Positions 21,245 through 34,597 of a DNA stretch of 64,000 bases are shown here, piece after piece (the stretch's first letter is position 1; every line of letters begins with the position of its first letter). The stretch is from Morchella semilibera (taxonomy: Eukaryota; Ascomycota; Pezizomycetes; Pezizales; Morchellaceae). The translations under genes and the position numbers were made by a program. Location: contig WBVU01000003.1 of assembly GCA_009192285.1 (NCBI GenBank), positions 3,751,973 to 3,815,972 of the forward strand, given 5' to 3'. Below the pieces are notes generated by a model. The model was not told the DNA's origin and did not search any database. It was given only the letters and a program-made list of their open reading frames with translations.

Positions 21245-24200
21245 GGGGATCCGGACCATGTCACTGCCATGGCTAAGCCGGGCAATCGTCCCAAGCACAT
21301 ATCAACTAGGCTGACTTGACATGTATGTCGCCTAGAGCTAAGTGAAGTGGGATTGGAAGCGATAGATCCCCCACAGTCAGTCCCCTCACAGCACACTGAC
21401 TTCTCGGGTACAGCCCCCCCCTGGAATTCATCTTTGGTAATTTAGCCCTCTACAATTGAAATGCTGAATCGAGTAGCTAAAGCCAAGCCGGAATCGGCAC
21501 AGACGGGTAATGATGAGCTGGAAAACTCTATCTGGACCTTATAGCCCGCCCCCCCCCCCACCCCCGTGAACACTAGGGCTAGGGCTGTAACAATATTCCT
21601 CATTATATTACTATGTATGCATCCTCGATATAGTAGCGGGCGAGAAACTATATGTATGCTACAGTCTACCTGTTTCATTTTATAGGTTAACGGATTTCAT
21701 AGTGGGATCTTGTGTTTCACCAGTACTCTTGGTAGCTAAGCACTAAGCTTGAATAGGTGAGTTAGAACATTGGAAAATTATCATATATGTAGCACAGTTA
21801 CTAGTAAAGCGAAACTGAGGGTGGATTGTAGGTTCTAGATTCTCTAGCTAGTCTGCCAATGCCGGATTTATTACACTAATCACCCGAAAGTCAGGCTGTA
21901 CCGTAACATGACAGAAAATCATCTCCTTCTATGGGTCTAGCCTCATTCTCGGGCCTCGAAGAGCTGATTGCTTCGAGATATAATTACATGTAACCAAAGG
22001 ATATTACATACATCTATTATCGGGAGGAGGAATATGTAGTTTCGGTAGGCAGTTAACCATATACATGAGAACATATACTCGATAAATATCGGCGCCTGAT
22101 CGATCTGTAAGTACTTTAAGAAGCACAATCGCATACTTGTGGTATCTAGACCCTTTGATTCAAGCCACAATACGTATTACAGAAACAAGCCTGAATATTG
22201 ATAGGTTAATTAAACTCCAAGGTTGCTCATGTGGATTAGTATTCTCGAGGTTTAGCTACAATTCATTCCTTCAAATACCGTTGCAATTGGTTCCACTTTC
22301 CTTACCTGGGCCGGAGAGGGTCGTGCGCACGGCTAGTAGCTTAGCTAGTGCATGTTACACTGTGGGGAGGTTTCTCTGCGGGGAATCTGCTTTGCAGTTC
22401 CTGAATATTTCCCTTCCATAGTGTGCATGTAAGTATAATATTAGTATGCGTAGGACAATTGAAGTTGTGTCACACCATGGGCACCAGTACTGAGTATTGA
22501 TAAAGGGGTAATTGTTTGAACCAGTAGGTTACATGTATGCGCTTTCCTGACTTGTCGTCTCCCGGAGCACAACCTGAGAGGAGAAAAATCAAGCAACGGG
22601 CGATTCTGTTTTCTGCCACAACATATGTACGTAAAGAAGCTACATAGGTAAGCATTCTTCGGAACCTCCGGAACCATGGAGTGCTAATGACCGTCTGTGG
22701 GGAAAGAAAAAAAAAGAAAAGGAATCACCATCATGACAGGCGGCAGATTTTTTTTTCCCCTTCATGATAAACTCCCAGCCGGCAAGTGAAAGAAGCCCAC
22801 CTACATCATGTACATAGCTGTGGGGGCGTATATCATGCAGCGTCAACCAGTAAGGTTCAAACGCTCCATTAGGCCTTTTAATTATACTTTATTCTTTTCG
22901 GCCCGAGGTCGAATGGGCCGGATGGCTGCCCGTATATACATATAGGTATATTCATCGTTTGATTAAACAATACGTAGTCCTAGTCCGGCGCCTGTTCTCG
23001 GTACATATTTCCCACATACATATGTGCATACTTCATAAATGTGTGTATTGGCCCGCAGCCCGAGACAAGTGAATGCAGAATCGTATATAGTCACTCAGCG
23101 GTTAGACAAGCTGTATTGATATGAGATTTGGGGGGGGAGGAGGGATGGTATCTAGGTCTTTATTTGGTAACATGAGCTTTTTACAGCCCATGCAGAGCTT
23201 CTATGCTGTACCCTGACCTATGTGTTCCACTCTATCTCTCATGCATAATGACAGACCCGTGCGTAGATATGCGGATGCTGACATGTCAATACTGAGTAAT
23301 GTATCGTCGATTCGATCAATATTTGGTCACGCACGCTCGGTAGGTATTAGCTTTGTAACCTGTCATGTCAACTCTGCTTGGTTTAATGTGCGAGAATTAA
23401 AAAAGAGGTCCTCTCCCGAGACCATCAAATAGTCCTTGTCAGGAAGCGTATAATAGTGCTAGAACTCCGAGTAAGGATTGTACTAGGGGTTGTTCTAGGT
23501 TCCTAATCCAGATGATAAATATCCGTTAGGTACGGAGGCTCGAATTACTTCAGTTAGATCATGGAACCAAGTAATCTCCTGCATCGTCTCCATCTCCAGG
23601 TCAAGACAGTTAATCATCAAAGTACACTCCGAGAAAGCGGCATTTCACATCAACCCCCCCAGGATAATGCTCTATCCCATATGGTTTCTGGTCTGATGTT
23701 TCGTCTTTAGGACGGAGAGATGCCCATTCCAGATGTAAAACTTTGGCGAATGAAGAAACAATCCCGGGCCAGATATATTGCCACCTAAGCACGGCAACGG
23801 GTCATTCGGAATATCATTTCTCCGTAACCAAAACCTCAAAACAACGACCATAAGAATCTTATGGTTACAGCAGTAGCTGTGTCCTAGAGAGGTGGTTTAA
23901 AAATTCCTTCAAGTTCATTGTACATAAGTCTCGGCTCCCAGTATTAGCAGTGAATTTAGGCACCAGACATCACAAGGCCTGCTTGGCAGTAAAGCTTTCG
24001 ATCGCTAAGTTGCTGCAGGGGGAATGTATTCATGCAAGGTCTTTGGTGATTCCTGGTTAGGTCTTTCTTTGCACATCGCAAATCGAACGGGTATCTTATG
24101 ACTGGCGGACAACTATGTATCAATTTGAATAGCGTCATATCTGTCGTGATTCGGAAGACGTTAGTAGGAGTAGGCACATAAGGGTCTCAGTGGTTCGCCG

Positions 24201-25624
24201 ACATCTTAGGCGAACCTCTAGTTCTCTACCCCCTCTACCCTACCTAGCTTATTATTACCGTTGTGATGTGGTTAAAAAATCCTGCTGCGGTGAAAAAGAC
24301 GGGAAAAAAAAAATTTGTAACTGATCACAAGAGTTTTTTCTTGCCTGCATGGGGGCGAGGTGATCGTGATCGTGGTCAGGCTGAAATAAAATAATCTCAA
24401 AAACATGATTGTTAGATACCTCTAAAGTAGACTCCAATATCAATTCACCAGGTTGGGACACGAGCTACGGACATACATACAAAGGGTCAGGTTGGCCAGA
24501 GGTTGTCTTGTGATATTATCGATCGGTCTTGCAAGTGGAGAGGCCTCGGAGGGAACTGCGGAGCCGACGCGGATTTGTTAATATAGAAATGTACGTGGGC
24601 CATGGGGAGATGTTTTGATATTGGTATTGTTAGATTAACCTCTAAACTTTGACCCCTGGGAATATCGACATCTGAGGTAATTGATGACTGAGAAAACAGG
24701 TGGTTTTGGGGGGCTAGTCAGCAAGTTTGAGGAGATTAGGATCCGCATTGACTAGAAGAAGGTACTAGGTAGTAAGGCTGTACGCGCTTAATATCCGTTG
24801 AAATTATGACAGGGGAGCTAGATGTCTTTCTTTAGTCGGTGGCATTATCAATATGCCAAGGAAACCCCAGTCGGAAGGATCTCGATACGAAAGTGTCACA
24901 AGCAATAATATTTCTCCAATGAAACCGTGCTAGTGGACGTATGGTAAGCTACCAGACAGATGTATTATTCTGGGAGGAACGATCGATAGTTCCATCGCAA
25001 CCCAACCAAACTTATTACTCATCTACCAAGTAAAATCGTAAATACATATATGCATCGTGATCCGCTTATAACACTTTTATATCCAAATTCCCCCGGTCAC
25101 TCTGAATGGTGCAAAGGACTCCCCCCCCCCCTGGAAACATCAAATAAACACCCGAGAATTTCAGGTTTTGGTGTATGAAAGCACCGCTGCTTCAACCCTT
25201 TCATGTATGTACTACGTGAGAGAAATAATGGAATAAATAAAAACCCCGCGCCCCCAGCCCCGGCCCCCCAGGATTCAGAGTACATATGAAAAACAAAAGA
25301 AAGTGCATAATCAAACTGTTAGCCCCAAGTTGAGTAAATAAAAAAGAAAGAAAAAGAAAAAGACTTAGGTTCCAAAAAGGAATAGACAATATGTAATACA
25401 GAATCATCCGAGTAAGATCTCAGATAGAACAGACATACGTCAAAATAAACCAAGAAATGAAAGAAATTGATATCCCCCTCTACTCAATACCTCAAGAATT
25501 AAGTCATAGCCTTGAAATCTTCCAATAACCAACGCCGGCGTAATCACTAACGCAACGTGATTCGTTGGTCGTATTGCCACCGGACTCCACCCTCATCCCC
25601 AGATATGGCTCAGCCATTGGGAAG

Positions 25625-28221
25625 TTATACCCTCATCCCCGCGTTACGAAGATAAACTTGTCTTCTCTCCTCAGCTTCTCGGATAATTTCTGCCGACATT
25701 CTCAAACTAGGTGCAAGGTGGGCGTAGCGTTCGACTTCTTCGATAACGTCTTGGAACATTATATCCATCTGCTCTGGTGCAGGAAGGACCGAAGCAAGTG
25801 ACGGAGACATTGTTGCTCCCATAACAAGGAGAGATTGTGATACAATGCTACATAATAGTTAGATACGTGTCAATTTTGAATGATTCAGATCCTCGACCGG
25901 ATCGGTTAGACTTACGATAATGCTCCTTGCCAAAGGTAAGGCATATGACCAGCGTGACTAAACCCCAGTGTTAGTGGTATATCGAGAAAGTTCGGTCAAG
26001 TCGGACTTACTGCTCCGTAACATGCTCTAACTGTCGAATACATGCCTCAAGACATTTACGGCAATTCTCCCGGACCGTGCTATCCATTCCAAGCTTCTCG
26101 TTCTCCAGTACTGCCAAAATATATGGCCTAAAGATAATAGTCCTGCAAGCAAAATACCTCAGACGTAAAACTGTTTGTACCGGGTTTGATAGCATTATTC
26201 TGCTGTGAGGAAATTGAACCGGTATTGGTAGACTCTCATACCATTGTGTGAGCTGGTAATCAAGCTCCGCAACAATGGGTGCTAGCGAAGAGATCGCGGT
26301 GGATGTCCCCTTGGAATAGATGAGGTGGCTCACGCGGTTGAGCAACCGACGTAAGGCAATTTCAGCAAGAAAATACCACAGATCGTCACGACCTCCACCA
26401 ACGGGTTCTTCGTCTTCCTCTTCAAATCCACATGGAAGCCCAACAGACTCTTCGAACTGGACAATACCTGAGTGAGGTAGGTCAAGCTCCGCAAGGAGAT
26501 CACTAATACGAGTTAGATTAGGTTTTTGCGAGGCATAAGGATAGGCTGGATTTAGATTACCTTTCAAATAGCAAAGCGTTCCAGTATACCCGCTCACTCA
26601 ACTCCCTACTGGCAGTTGGCAGCATTGCTGGGGGGTTTGTACTTAAAAGCAGCTGCAGCTTCATGCTGGTGCTACTGAGTAAAGTCCATGCCTCGAGCGG
26701 CCTGACAATATAGAATAGATACGCCGATGTAAGGATCATACATTGAGCAGAGATCATTGTCGTTCTTGTCATAAGTGATGGCAATAGCCCCCATGCCGCC
26801 GAGAAGTAGGACATCCCGGGAGGGTCTTCATCTTGCGAAATGCGAGAAATACTGCCTCTGGTGCTGGCACAGCCTAGAGCCAATACTAGTAGAACGATAC
26901 AACTCTCAGGTCCACTCCTGAACCCTTGCGAGAGTGCTGTTCGATAGTAACTTGTCCAGTTGTATGGGTTGACACAGGCATACCACACGTTAACTCTCTC
27001 AAAAAATGCTTGTACGTATGCGGCAGTATTAGATAAGTCAAGTGTTAAAGAGGTGTTTAGCTGTAACGGAGTCCGAGCCAACTCAAGTTGTAACAAGTGC
27101 GATGGGCTGTAGGGGCGCGATACCAATTGTGATATCTTAGGCCATTGAAGTAGATGGAGAGCAGGTGTTGAATGAATCTTAGGCATGCTAGAAAAGTTTG
27201 ACCATGTCCCTAAACCGACTGGCCCAGGGTTCCCAATACCGGAAAGATTGAGGGTGGATTTCATAAGCATATCCTCAGTACTAATCCCAGTGGCATTGCT
27301 GATAGCCGGAGAGCCAGCTGATATCGGCATTCCACTATTGCTACCAGAAGGGCTCGAAGGAAGCGCAGTTTGGAGTAAGTTTTCGATTCGGGAGAGATGT
27401 TCCAGGATGAGCTTGTCACCAGCGTCGAGTTTAATGCCGGGTTCCCGGTATATACATTCTGCATTCAGTTCGATACAAAGACGGCATTTCGGCCTTGAGC
27501 CGTCACATCGTGACTTCCGAGAACGACAAACTTCGCACTGTTATATGTTTAAGATCAGTAAGCCGGGAGCACAATATAGCAAGTTAAGGGTTAGGGTTGT
27601 CAAATTCAAATAACTACAGTTAGGAAGGAGGTAACCCACCGCTATCGTTGCACGCCTGCGAGGGTATTCCACACCGTCTACACTTTGCCTTTTCCTACTC
27701 GTAGGGGTGTTCACTGACCCGTTAGTACCATTCGAGGCTGTAGACAAACCGGTCATCGTAATATCTCTGTCGGAGCTCTGTGAAGGAGCTCTCTCGCGAT
27801 TGTTGGTACCTCCATTCTCACTGCCATTTCCTGTTATCGTGCTTCCTCCTCCATTTGAATGGCTTCCGCCACCACCGCTGCCGCTGCCGCCCCCTCCAGT
27901 TCCAGTTCCAGTCCCAGTCGCACTGCTTCCCCCTCCTCCTCCATTTGGAGAAGTAGACAATGTGAGTGGGAAACTATCTCGAAGGCCTGGTAGACCATTT
28001 TGAGGTGCGGAGGTGGTTGGAGAGACATCTGGAGATGATGATCCTAATATGGATGCCATTCTTCCCATGCTCCTGATGAGAGGGCTCCCGCTTCCGCTGT
28101 CACCGTCGGTGCTACTCTTGCGAATACCAGTCGGGCGGTAAATTGAACGACTGCTCCGACGGCGAGGCCGAGGTGCAGGTGCCAACGTAACAGAAGGCTG
28201 ATCAATGGTTACAGGCTCCAC
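25625..28221 (-). CDS. Zn2Cys6 fungal-specific transcription factor (start codon uncertain)
   Basis: Exons are 27640-28221, 26561-27537, 26011-26502, 25916-25957 and 25625-25847; introns are 102, 58, 53 and 68 bases, and the frame holds throughout (about 772 codons). Exon 2 begins with the binuclear cluster, six Cys in C-x2-C-x6-C-x5-C-x2-C-x6-C order (CEVCRSRKSRCDGSRPKCRL then CIELNAEC). A coiled linker follows (KLILEHLSRIENLLQ), then the fungal middle-homology region (RVNVWYACVNPYNWTSYYRT, ALGCAS, WTLLSSTSMKLQ). The end HHAGHMPYLWQGALS is typical of this family. Exon 1 is basic and then very Gly/Ser-rich. No ATG opens exon 1: the first in-frame ATG is at 28068, and an in-frame stop lies just before 28221. 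Either translation starts at 28068 or an upstream exon joins at the AG near 28230. Targets are unknown. Confidence 0.87.
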
Positions 28222-31200
28222 GATGGGTAGCTAGAAATGTCTACCAACCACGAAGAGTGGCCTGGTGGGGTGGTATTGATAGGGCTGAAGAGTCCGGAGA
28301 GAATGAAGGAAGGATGGCCTTGGTGGCTAGAGCAGAGCACAGTGAGGTGACTGCTTCCCGTCGGTTCCGAGTAGTGTTTTAAAGGGTACACAACGTGGAG
28401 ACGGTGGACAGCCTTCCGAGGAGTAAATTAGAGGGCAATGCTTGGTAGAGTAACTGCCTGTCAAAGATGGCAGCTTTCTATATATTGGAACTCTCTTTCT
28501 AGAAGTTCAATATATATCTGATACGAGACAAGTGGTGACGACCTTAAACCTTGATCAGTATATGCATCGATTTGGTGAAAACTTTTAGACGACTTGGAAA
28601 TCCCTACCGGAACTCTCTCCGATATTAATATTGCAAGATCCCAAAGCTCTCTGGTGACAGGAAGGGGGGGGGGAGGAGTGTGAAAATATAAGGGTTGGGG
28701 CTGATCTACTTGTTGCTCTCCGACTCCGACAGGCCGTGGTTATTTTTTATACATGTGTATATAAAAACGTCTGCGGGGTGGTGCAGGGAGACGGGCCTGG
28801 ACAAAAGGGGAAAGTAAGGGAAGCGACAGGGAGATGAGGAGCAAAGTAGGCTCGGAGGGGGGGGGGAGGGGGGTGTGTCCTTGTAAGTAGGTACAGGGTG
28901 CTTTGGGGTGGAATACTCTCTAGAGCACCTACATGCTCCTACTGTACCCACACTACACGTGCATGCACAGCACACCGTAGACAAGCTAGGATAGATGGAG
29001 TACAGGCAGACATGCATAAATAAGACATATATTTTGGTCAAAAAGGTTTGGGTTTATACGATAGGATGTGGGGAACTGAGCAGACAGCGGGAATGGCATG
29101 CCAGGGATATCAACAGTAAAAAAAAACTCGGGTACAGGCTGTATGCTGTCGTGCGAGTAATCTGAGGGTGATGGTAATGGATCCCCCCCCTCCTCCCCAG
29201 CCTAGAAGTAGTAGGAGGATGAGGCAAATGTTGCTGGTGATGTGATGTATCAAATTTGGTGGGGATGACATGGGCCCCCTGCACGTCGTGCAACTGGCAG
29301 GAGTGACAGCAGCAGATATTTATGTCGTCTCAAAAAGGGCGGTACGTTTATTTGGGAGGTGAAATTTAATGCAGACAGCCAAATAGGTATCTGAGCTTTG
29401 AACTTTCGTTCTGGATGCACACACATACGATACGAAAACGCTGTTAGTCAGATATGTAGGCACATTCTCGGTCAAATATATACCATGACCAAAAGTGTCC
29501 AAGGATTTAGGTAAATAGAGCACCATAAGATGTGGCTTGCTAGAATATATTGCGATTAACGGGTATTGAAAAACCCTTACAATGTGGGTATCATCAGGGT
29601 TGTACAATTCCAACATGGGTATGACATTTAGTGTTTGGACAGTTAACGGTTAGATCGATGGTGTTGAGTGTTCCAGTCACGAAAGCAGTCTCGCAACCAC
29701 CTACATGAGCCACGGAACATATAGGCTCCGAGAAACAAAAGTTAACAAAGATACATGTACTTCACGGCCAAAAAAAAATTTGGTGAAGTGATCAGTGACA
29801 TGAATCAAAGCAATTAGATCACTGTACATGTCCCACACATCAATCACCAACCTTGATCCCCCCCAGAGCGTCAGGGCATGATAAGTACTTGCATATTCTA
29901 GACTTATTGTCGACTCCCCAGGTCCTCTTGTGCGATCTGCCTATCTATATAGAGCGGGTGTGCGTGGTTGTATTCGAATTCCACCTAGGGGAACTCAGCC
30001 TCTCGATCGCAAATCGAGTTACAGGTGTATGCAATATGAGGTCAACTCAGAAAAAAATCCCGAGCCTCTCTAGCTCGTTTAACGTGGTTTATGTACTTCA
30101 GCCGGAATATTCTGCATATATTTCAAGCGCCAGTATTACACAACTTCCTGCACGGTGCCTTTTTGGTCTTGGTTTGGTCGTACATATTTCCATCCGATAC
30201 AGTTACCATCAGCTCATTGCACTTGTTTTTCCATGGCCGCTCACCGTTCATCTGGTCAGGCACAATCTCTGAGGAATTCGACATCTGGAGGTGGAATTCA
30301 TTCACACTTATACCATTATTGGCAATTATTCTCCAACACAACGAAAAAATCCCTCATTATTTTGTATCAATGGCTATAGTTGGGAAGAGGGCTTAAGGCT
30401 GAGATAATTACACTGCGTTCTAAACCCCACGTTTAAGTCCGCCACACCGGGAAAGCGTATTCAACGTGATTGAGTTTGCTGGGGAAAAAAAATAACCCAG
30501 GAAATCACACTGAACCCGCTTCAAACAAGCTTTTGCTTAACTGGGCATGGGAAACTTGGGCACATGCAATGATTCTAATGCCATTCCATAAGCCTAAGAT
30601 CATCGGTCTAACTCAATAACAGTATCCTAGGACTTGACCTGAGCGCCAGTGTTCCTAGTACAATGGTCCATATTTCAACCTCAAACGGACTTGCGGGTGA
30701 AGCTCCACATGCTTATGTCATATCACCACCTAACACACTCGGTCCTGAAGTAATTGAACCTATTTGATCATCAAAATTGTACCTTGCATTAAGGAATACC
30801 TGCATCAAGGGATAAACAACTCACCAACCTATCAAATATAATTAATCCGGATCCTTGCTTCGTCATCACTAGTAATCTTGTGTGGATCTTAACGTGATGA
30901 AAACTGTCGGATTAGGGATCTGCGAACCGTTTTACCTTAAGTGGACCTGTAATCCGGAAGCTTTGGGGGGTTGGATATGTGGATCACCTCCACAGGAGTT
31001 ATTCCAGCCAATGAGGGTTTACGCCTGAAAATTTCAACCTGGTTCCAAAGGAGCATGAAAGATCATGTGAGACACCTTACTTACTTGCAAAAGCCGGGCA
31101 TGAAGTGTAAAGGTGTAGGCAAAGTTTATCTCGCACAAACGGGCCAGGGTTATGTTGTTGGAAAAAGCAATTTACACGGATAATCTTATGCATTGTGGCC

Positions 31201-34200
31201 AAGGACTAATAATGGTAGTACATAAATGAAAAGCTAACAAAGAAGCTGTCCATTCTGGTAAGTTCAGATCCTATTGAAGGTGCATGTAATTAATGTAAAT
31301 CAGACTCTCGTACAAATTTCCTGGTAGGCGAGGGCTTAAGCAGTAGCAGATATTCTGGAGACTAACTAATATAATCTCAAGTATTAGAAGGAATCATTAA
31401 AATCCCAAAGAGACTCGTGGAATGCATATATCCTTCTTTATACTATCTCCGAAGAAACTCAGAACACAAGTTTTTACACACCGGAGACATTTTCCTAACT
31501 TACCGAGATGATATTAAGAGATTAACAACCATCTAATATTTCAGAATAGTTATTCCTGTCCGATACTACTCAGCCTATTGGGCCGAATGAGCCACGCTTA
31601 CACCGTTTTCTCAGGGATCATTGTCTGATTCACCATAAATGAGCACACACTGAGGATAGCGATTCACGCTGATACTTCGTTTTGGCTAGGACATGTGGTT
31701 ACATGATTGTTTCCCGCTTATTGTCAGCAGAGAAAATATGGATAATAGTAGCAGATGTATGAGACAACAGCGCGGTACACTGTTCGAACCGAGCAGTGAG
31801 GCAAGGTTTTGCAAGGTCTAACGCAGGTTGTAATGGGTTCCGCACTGCACCCCGCGATCGATGCGAGTGATTTTCTAACGTCAATATGCATAAAACAGTT
31901 TCCTTTTAGAAGGCACAAGCAGCAGCAGAACTTTCTGGGACCCAAGCAAATGTAGTGTTCCTACATAAGGAATGGACCCTTATTATTCATTTATCCGACG
32001 CCTAATTTTATTGATTCTTCAAACTGGGAGTCAACCTTTCAAGCGCTTCTCTACCTACCCCTTCCCCGCAAGTTCCCCGCAGTGTAGTGCGACCACCCCA
32101 CAGTCCTCTTTTGAATCACTCAGAAAGAAAAGAAAGAGATAATTATTATTATTACTATCCCACCACATACGCCCGGAGGATTTCCGTAATGCAGCCTCAG
32201 AGCATGTCGGAGTTGTGCGAATCCCAGTTTCACGTTCCTGACATTATATAGGGCTCGGAACGTGCTTGTTACCAGACGCCTCGTCCATGCTTGTTCGAGG
32301 TCAATAATAGCCGACATTATTATCCCAGCTGCTTCTTATGGCACTTTTAATGATCCGAAAAAGTATCCAGGCCGACTAGCCTACGTCTTGCAAAATAGAA
32401 GCGCTAGCGGCGGTTCCGAAGCTCGGATGCCTCCCCATATTGCTTTCGACATAACCAGGCCGAGGTGTGGACCTATAGAGTTTTTGGGATTTCCAGAGGA
32501 TTAATGTTGAGGACACAACATGTGTTTTAAAATCAATTTATCTGTGCATAATCAACCACGTTCTCCCCACTTACGGAATGGTGGCTCGCAATAAACAACC
32601 GCAACAGTTCATGATCACGTTGCTTTCATTGACCCAAAGAAAAACCGAAATTCCGCAGGAGTGGTTTTTTTAATAACTATACGGTATAATATATCCAGGA
32701 ATTGCTTTTATTTCGTTAAAGTTCGTTTAAATAATGCCCATGCATGAAACTAAGAGAGGCGCATTTAAGATAGAGTATTTGTTTGACATCACTAGACAGC
32801 TACATGTCTAATGGGACATAAGCACCTCACACGATATAATTCTTGATCACAGCTAACAAACAGTGTAGAGTGAGTCCCGGAACAACCATAACAGAATGGT
32901 TATCCGATGTCTATTTCCATTTGCGCCTTGATAAGATACAATGACTTCTATCTAGTACCCGGTGAATTATGAACGATAACGACCGACTACATCCCCTCAA
33001 CGTGGTAAGGCGGTGGCCAAAGTTGTTCCTGATCTGCAATAACCGCTCCCCTGATAATTAGGTGGCCCTCAGAAACACCTCCAATCAAGAAGCGCATCAG
33101 CTGGCTCTCGGCCCGAACGTCCGCCGTGTGGTTCACCAATACGGTCAAAACCGAAATTAAGGTGTAAACAGGGTACGAAAAGAAGGGGAGAGGCACAAAG
33201 CTTAAGGAAGTGATAACTGACGGGCTGACTCAGTAGCTGATCTCTGACTGGCTGTTCCTCGTGCAGAGGAAGTTGCTGCAGAAACATTTACTCCATGCAA
33301 CTCATCTCATCATGCAAGATGGAGGAGACTTAATATATACGAGGGACAATGATTACCCCTCTCAGCTCGATGATCTTCTAAAGATCAAGATGTGTTATGC
33401 AAGGGTCGAGCTTTCCTGCCCAAATCAGGATGATGAGTGTCCGGGAAGGTGAGCGTACTTACCAATTTCCAAATTAGAGAACTCATTTATTAACTACCCT
33501 TGGGCCCGGACACCCAGTCAAGCTATCAGGTATCTTTCCCAATCAGAAATGTAGTTGGGTCTGATATTTTACTAAACAAGATCCACCTCCTCAGCTAGCT
33601 CTTCAATAAAAATTTAACTGCTCCAAACTGTGTACTGAAAATTAAAGAAAAATAGACACGATTAGATGCGTAGCTGGGATATGTCGTGGATCGAACGATG
33701 AAAAAATAAACTAGGTCCAGATTGAAATGAGGTAAGGTGACGGCAGGAGTGGGTTTTATCACTAACTAATGTATGTACATGTAGTCGTCTATAAAATGCT
33801 CACAGGTACATACATGTATCTATATATTTTTGAGATGGCGACTAGTGTGCACATGGACAGATAAATGTCGTTGGTCTGGACCCAAAGCGTTCATATCTAC
33901 TAGGTACCTTCCCACCGGCATTACAGTGCGGTATCTGAAATTAGCCACTTGATCTATGGCTTCAATATTGTGCTCGCTTTAATGTTGATCAACTACACTG
34001 CCTAACATAATGCCTGTTCAAAGCTCTAGTTGCTGTTGGCACGTTTCCTAGTAGGCTTCCCCGGTCTTTCACTCCTGCATTACCATCAAGTTCTCCACCA
34101 CTTTAATTAACCGAAAATATATTGCCTACGCATGCATATCGAGACGGTGTTTGGTAAGTGGCGGGGTTCCGGCTGGGGTGATCTGATGACCGCTTATGTT

Positions 34201-34597
34201 GAAGAGTGGCAATCTTCGAATTCGTCGAATCCTGTCTGTCTTGGTGAGGTGAAATAAATTTTTGCCAGGTTAGAGATGAGAATTACAGAATATAATATAA
34301 CGCTAGTACAGTGCAAGTTGTTTCTCATGTATTTGTAATCTGATCACCGTACCCCCATTTCTGTCTAGCACAGATAATTAAAAACAAATCTTGGCTTTTG
34401 CCAAAAGATCAATTTCAAGGGACCTGGGTCAAAGGTGTTATCAAAACATATCATCAAATCTAAAGATTCGGAATGAATGTCAAGGGGCCTTTCACATCTG
34501 GGAAAGGCAGAATGTCGCTCAATGTGTCGCTATTATTCCAAAAACTAGATTCACGACTAATCAGCATTTCCTGACGATCACAATCGTCAGTGAGTAC
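28222..34597. other. Gene-poor region between transcription factor and P450
   Basis: About 6.4 kb without a supported gene. It contains a small hairpin at 28480-28520 (ATATTGGAACT with AGTTCAATAT), polyG runs, and three TACATGTA palindromes. Short ORFs on both strands near 32120-32500 and 33260-33450 look gene-like in places but lack splice sites and recognisable domains. Confidence 0.55.

Larger units (their letters stand above)
16861..25624. other. Gene-poor region with MITEs and microsatellites
   Basis: About 8.7 kb with no gene I can support. ORFs do not exceed about 130 codons and show no domain, splice pattern or codon bias. It holds two MITEs (17448-17613 and 19496-19683), an (AC)12 repeat, long G and C runs, and at least six TACATGTA palindromes. 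A short direct repeat ATCAGTGATCCTAT occurs twice near 17315-17340. It is more AT-rich than the housekeeping block at the left of the window. Confidence 0.6.

Noticed and set aside
32120-32504. Opposed short frames with gene-like stretches (RRLVTSTFRALYNVRNVKLG and others)
   Set aside because: Only about 55-80 codons each, on both strands of the same DNA, with no splice partner found.
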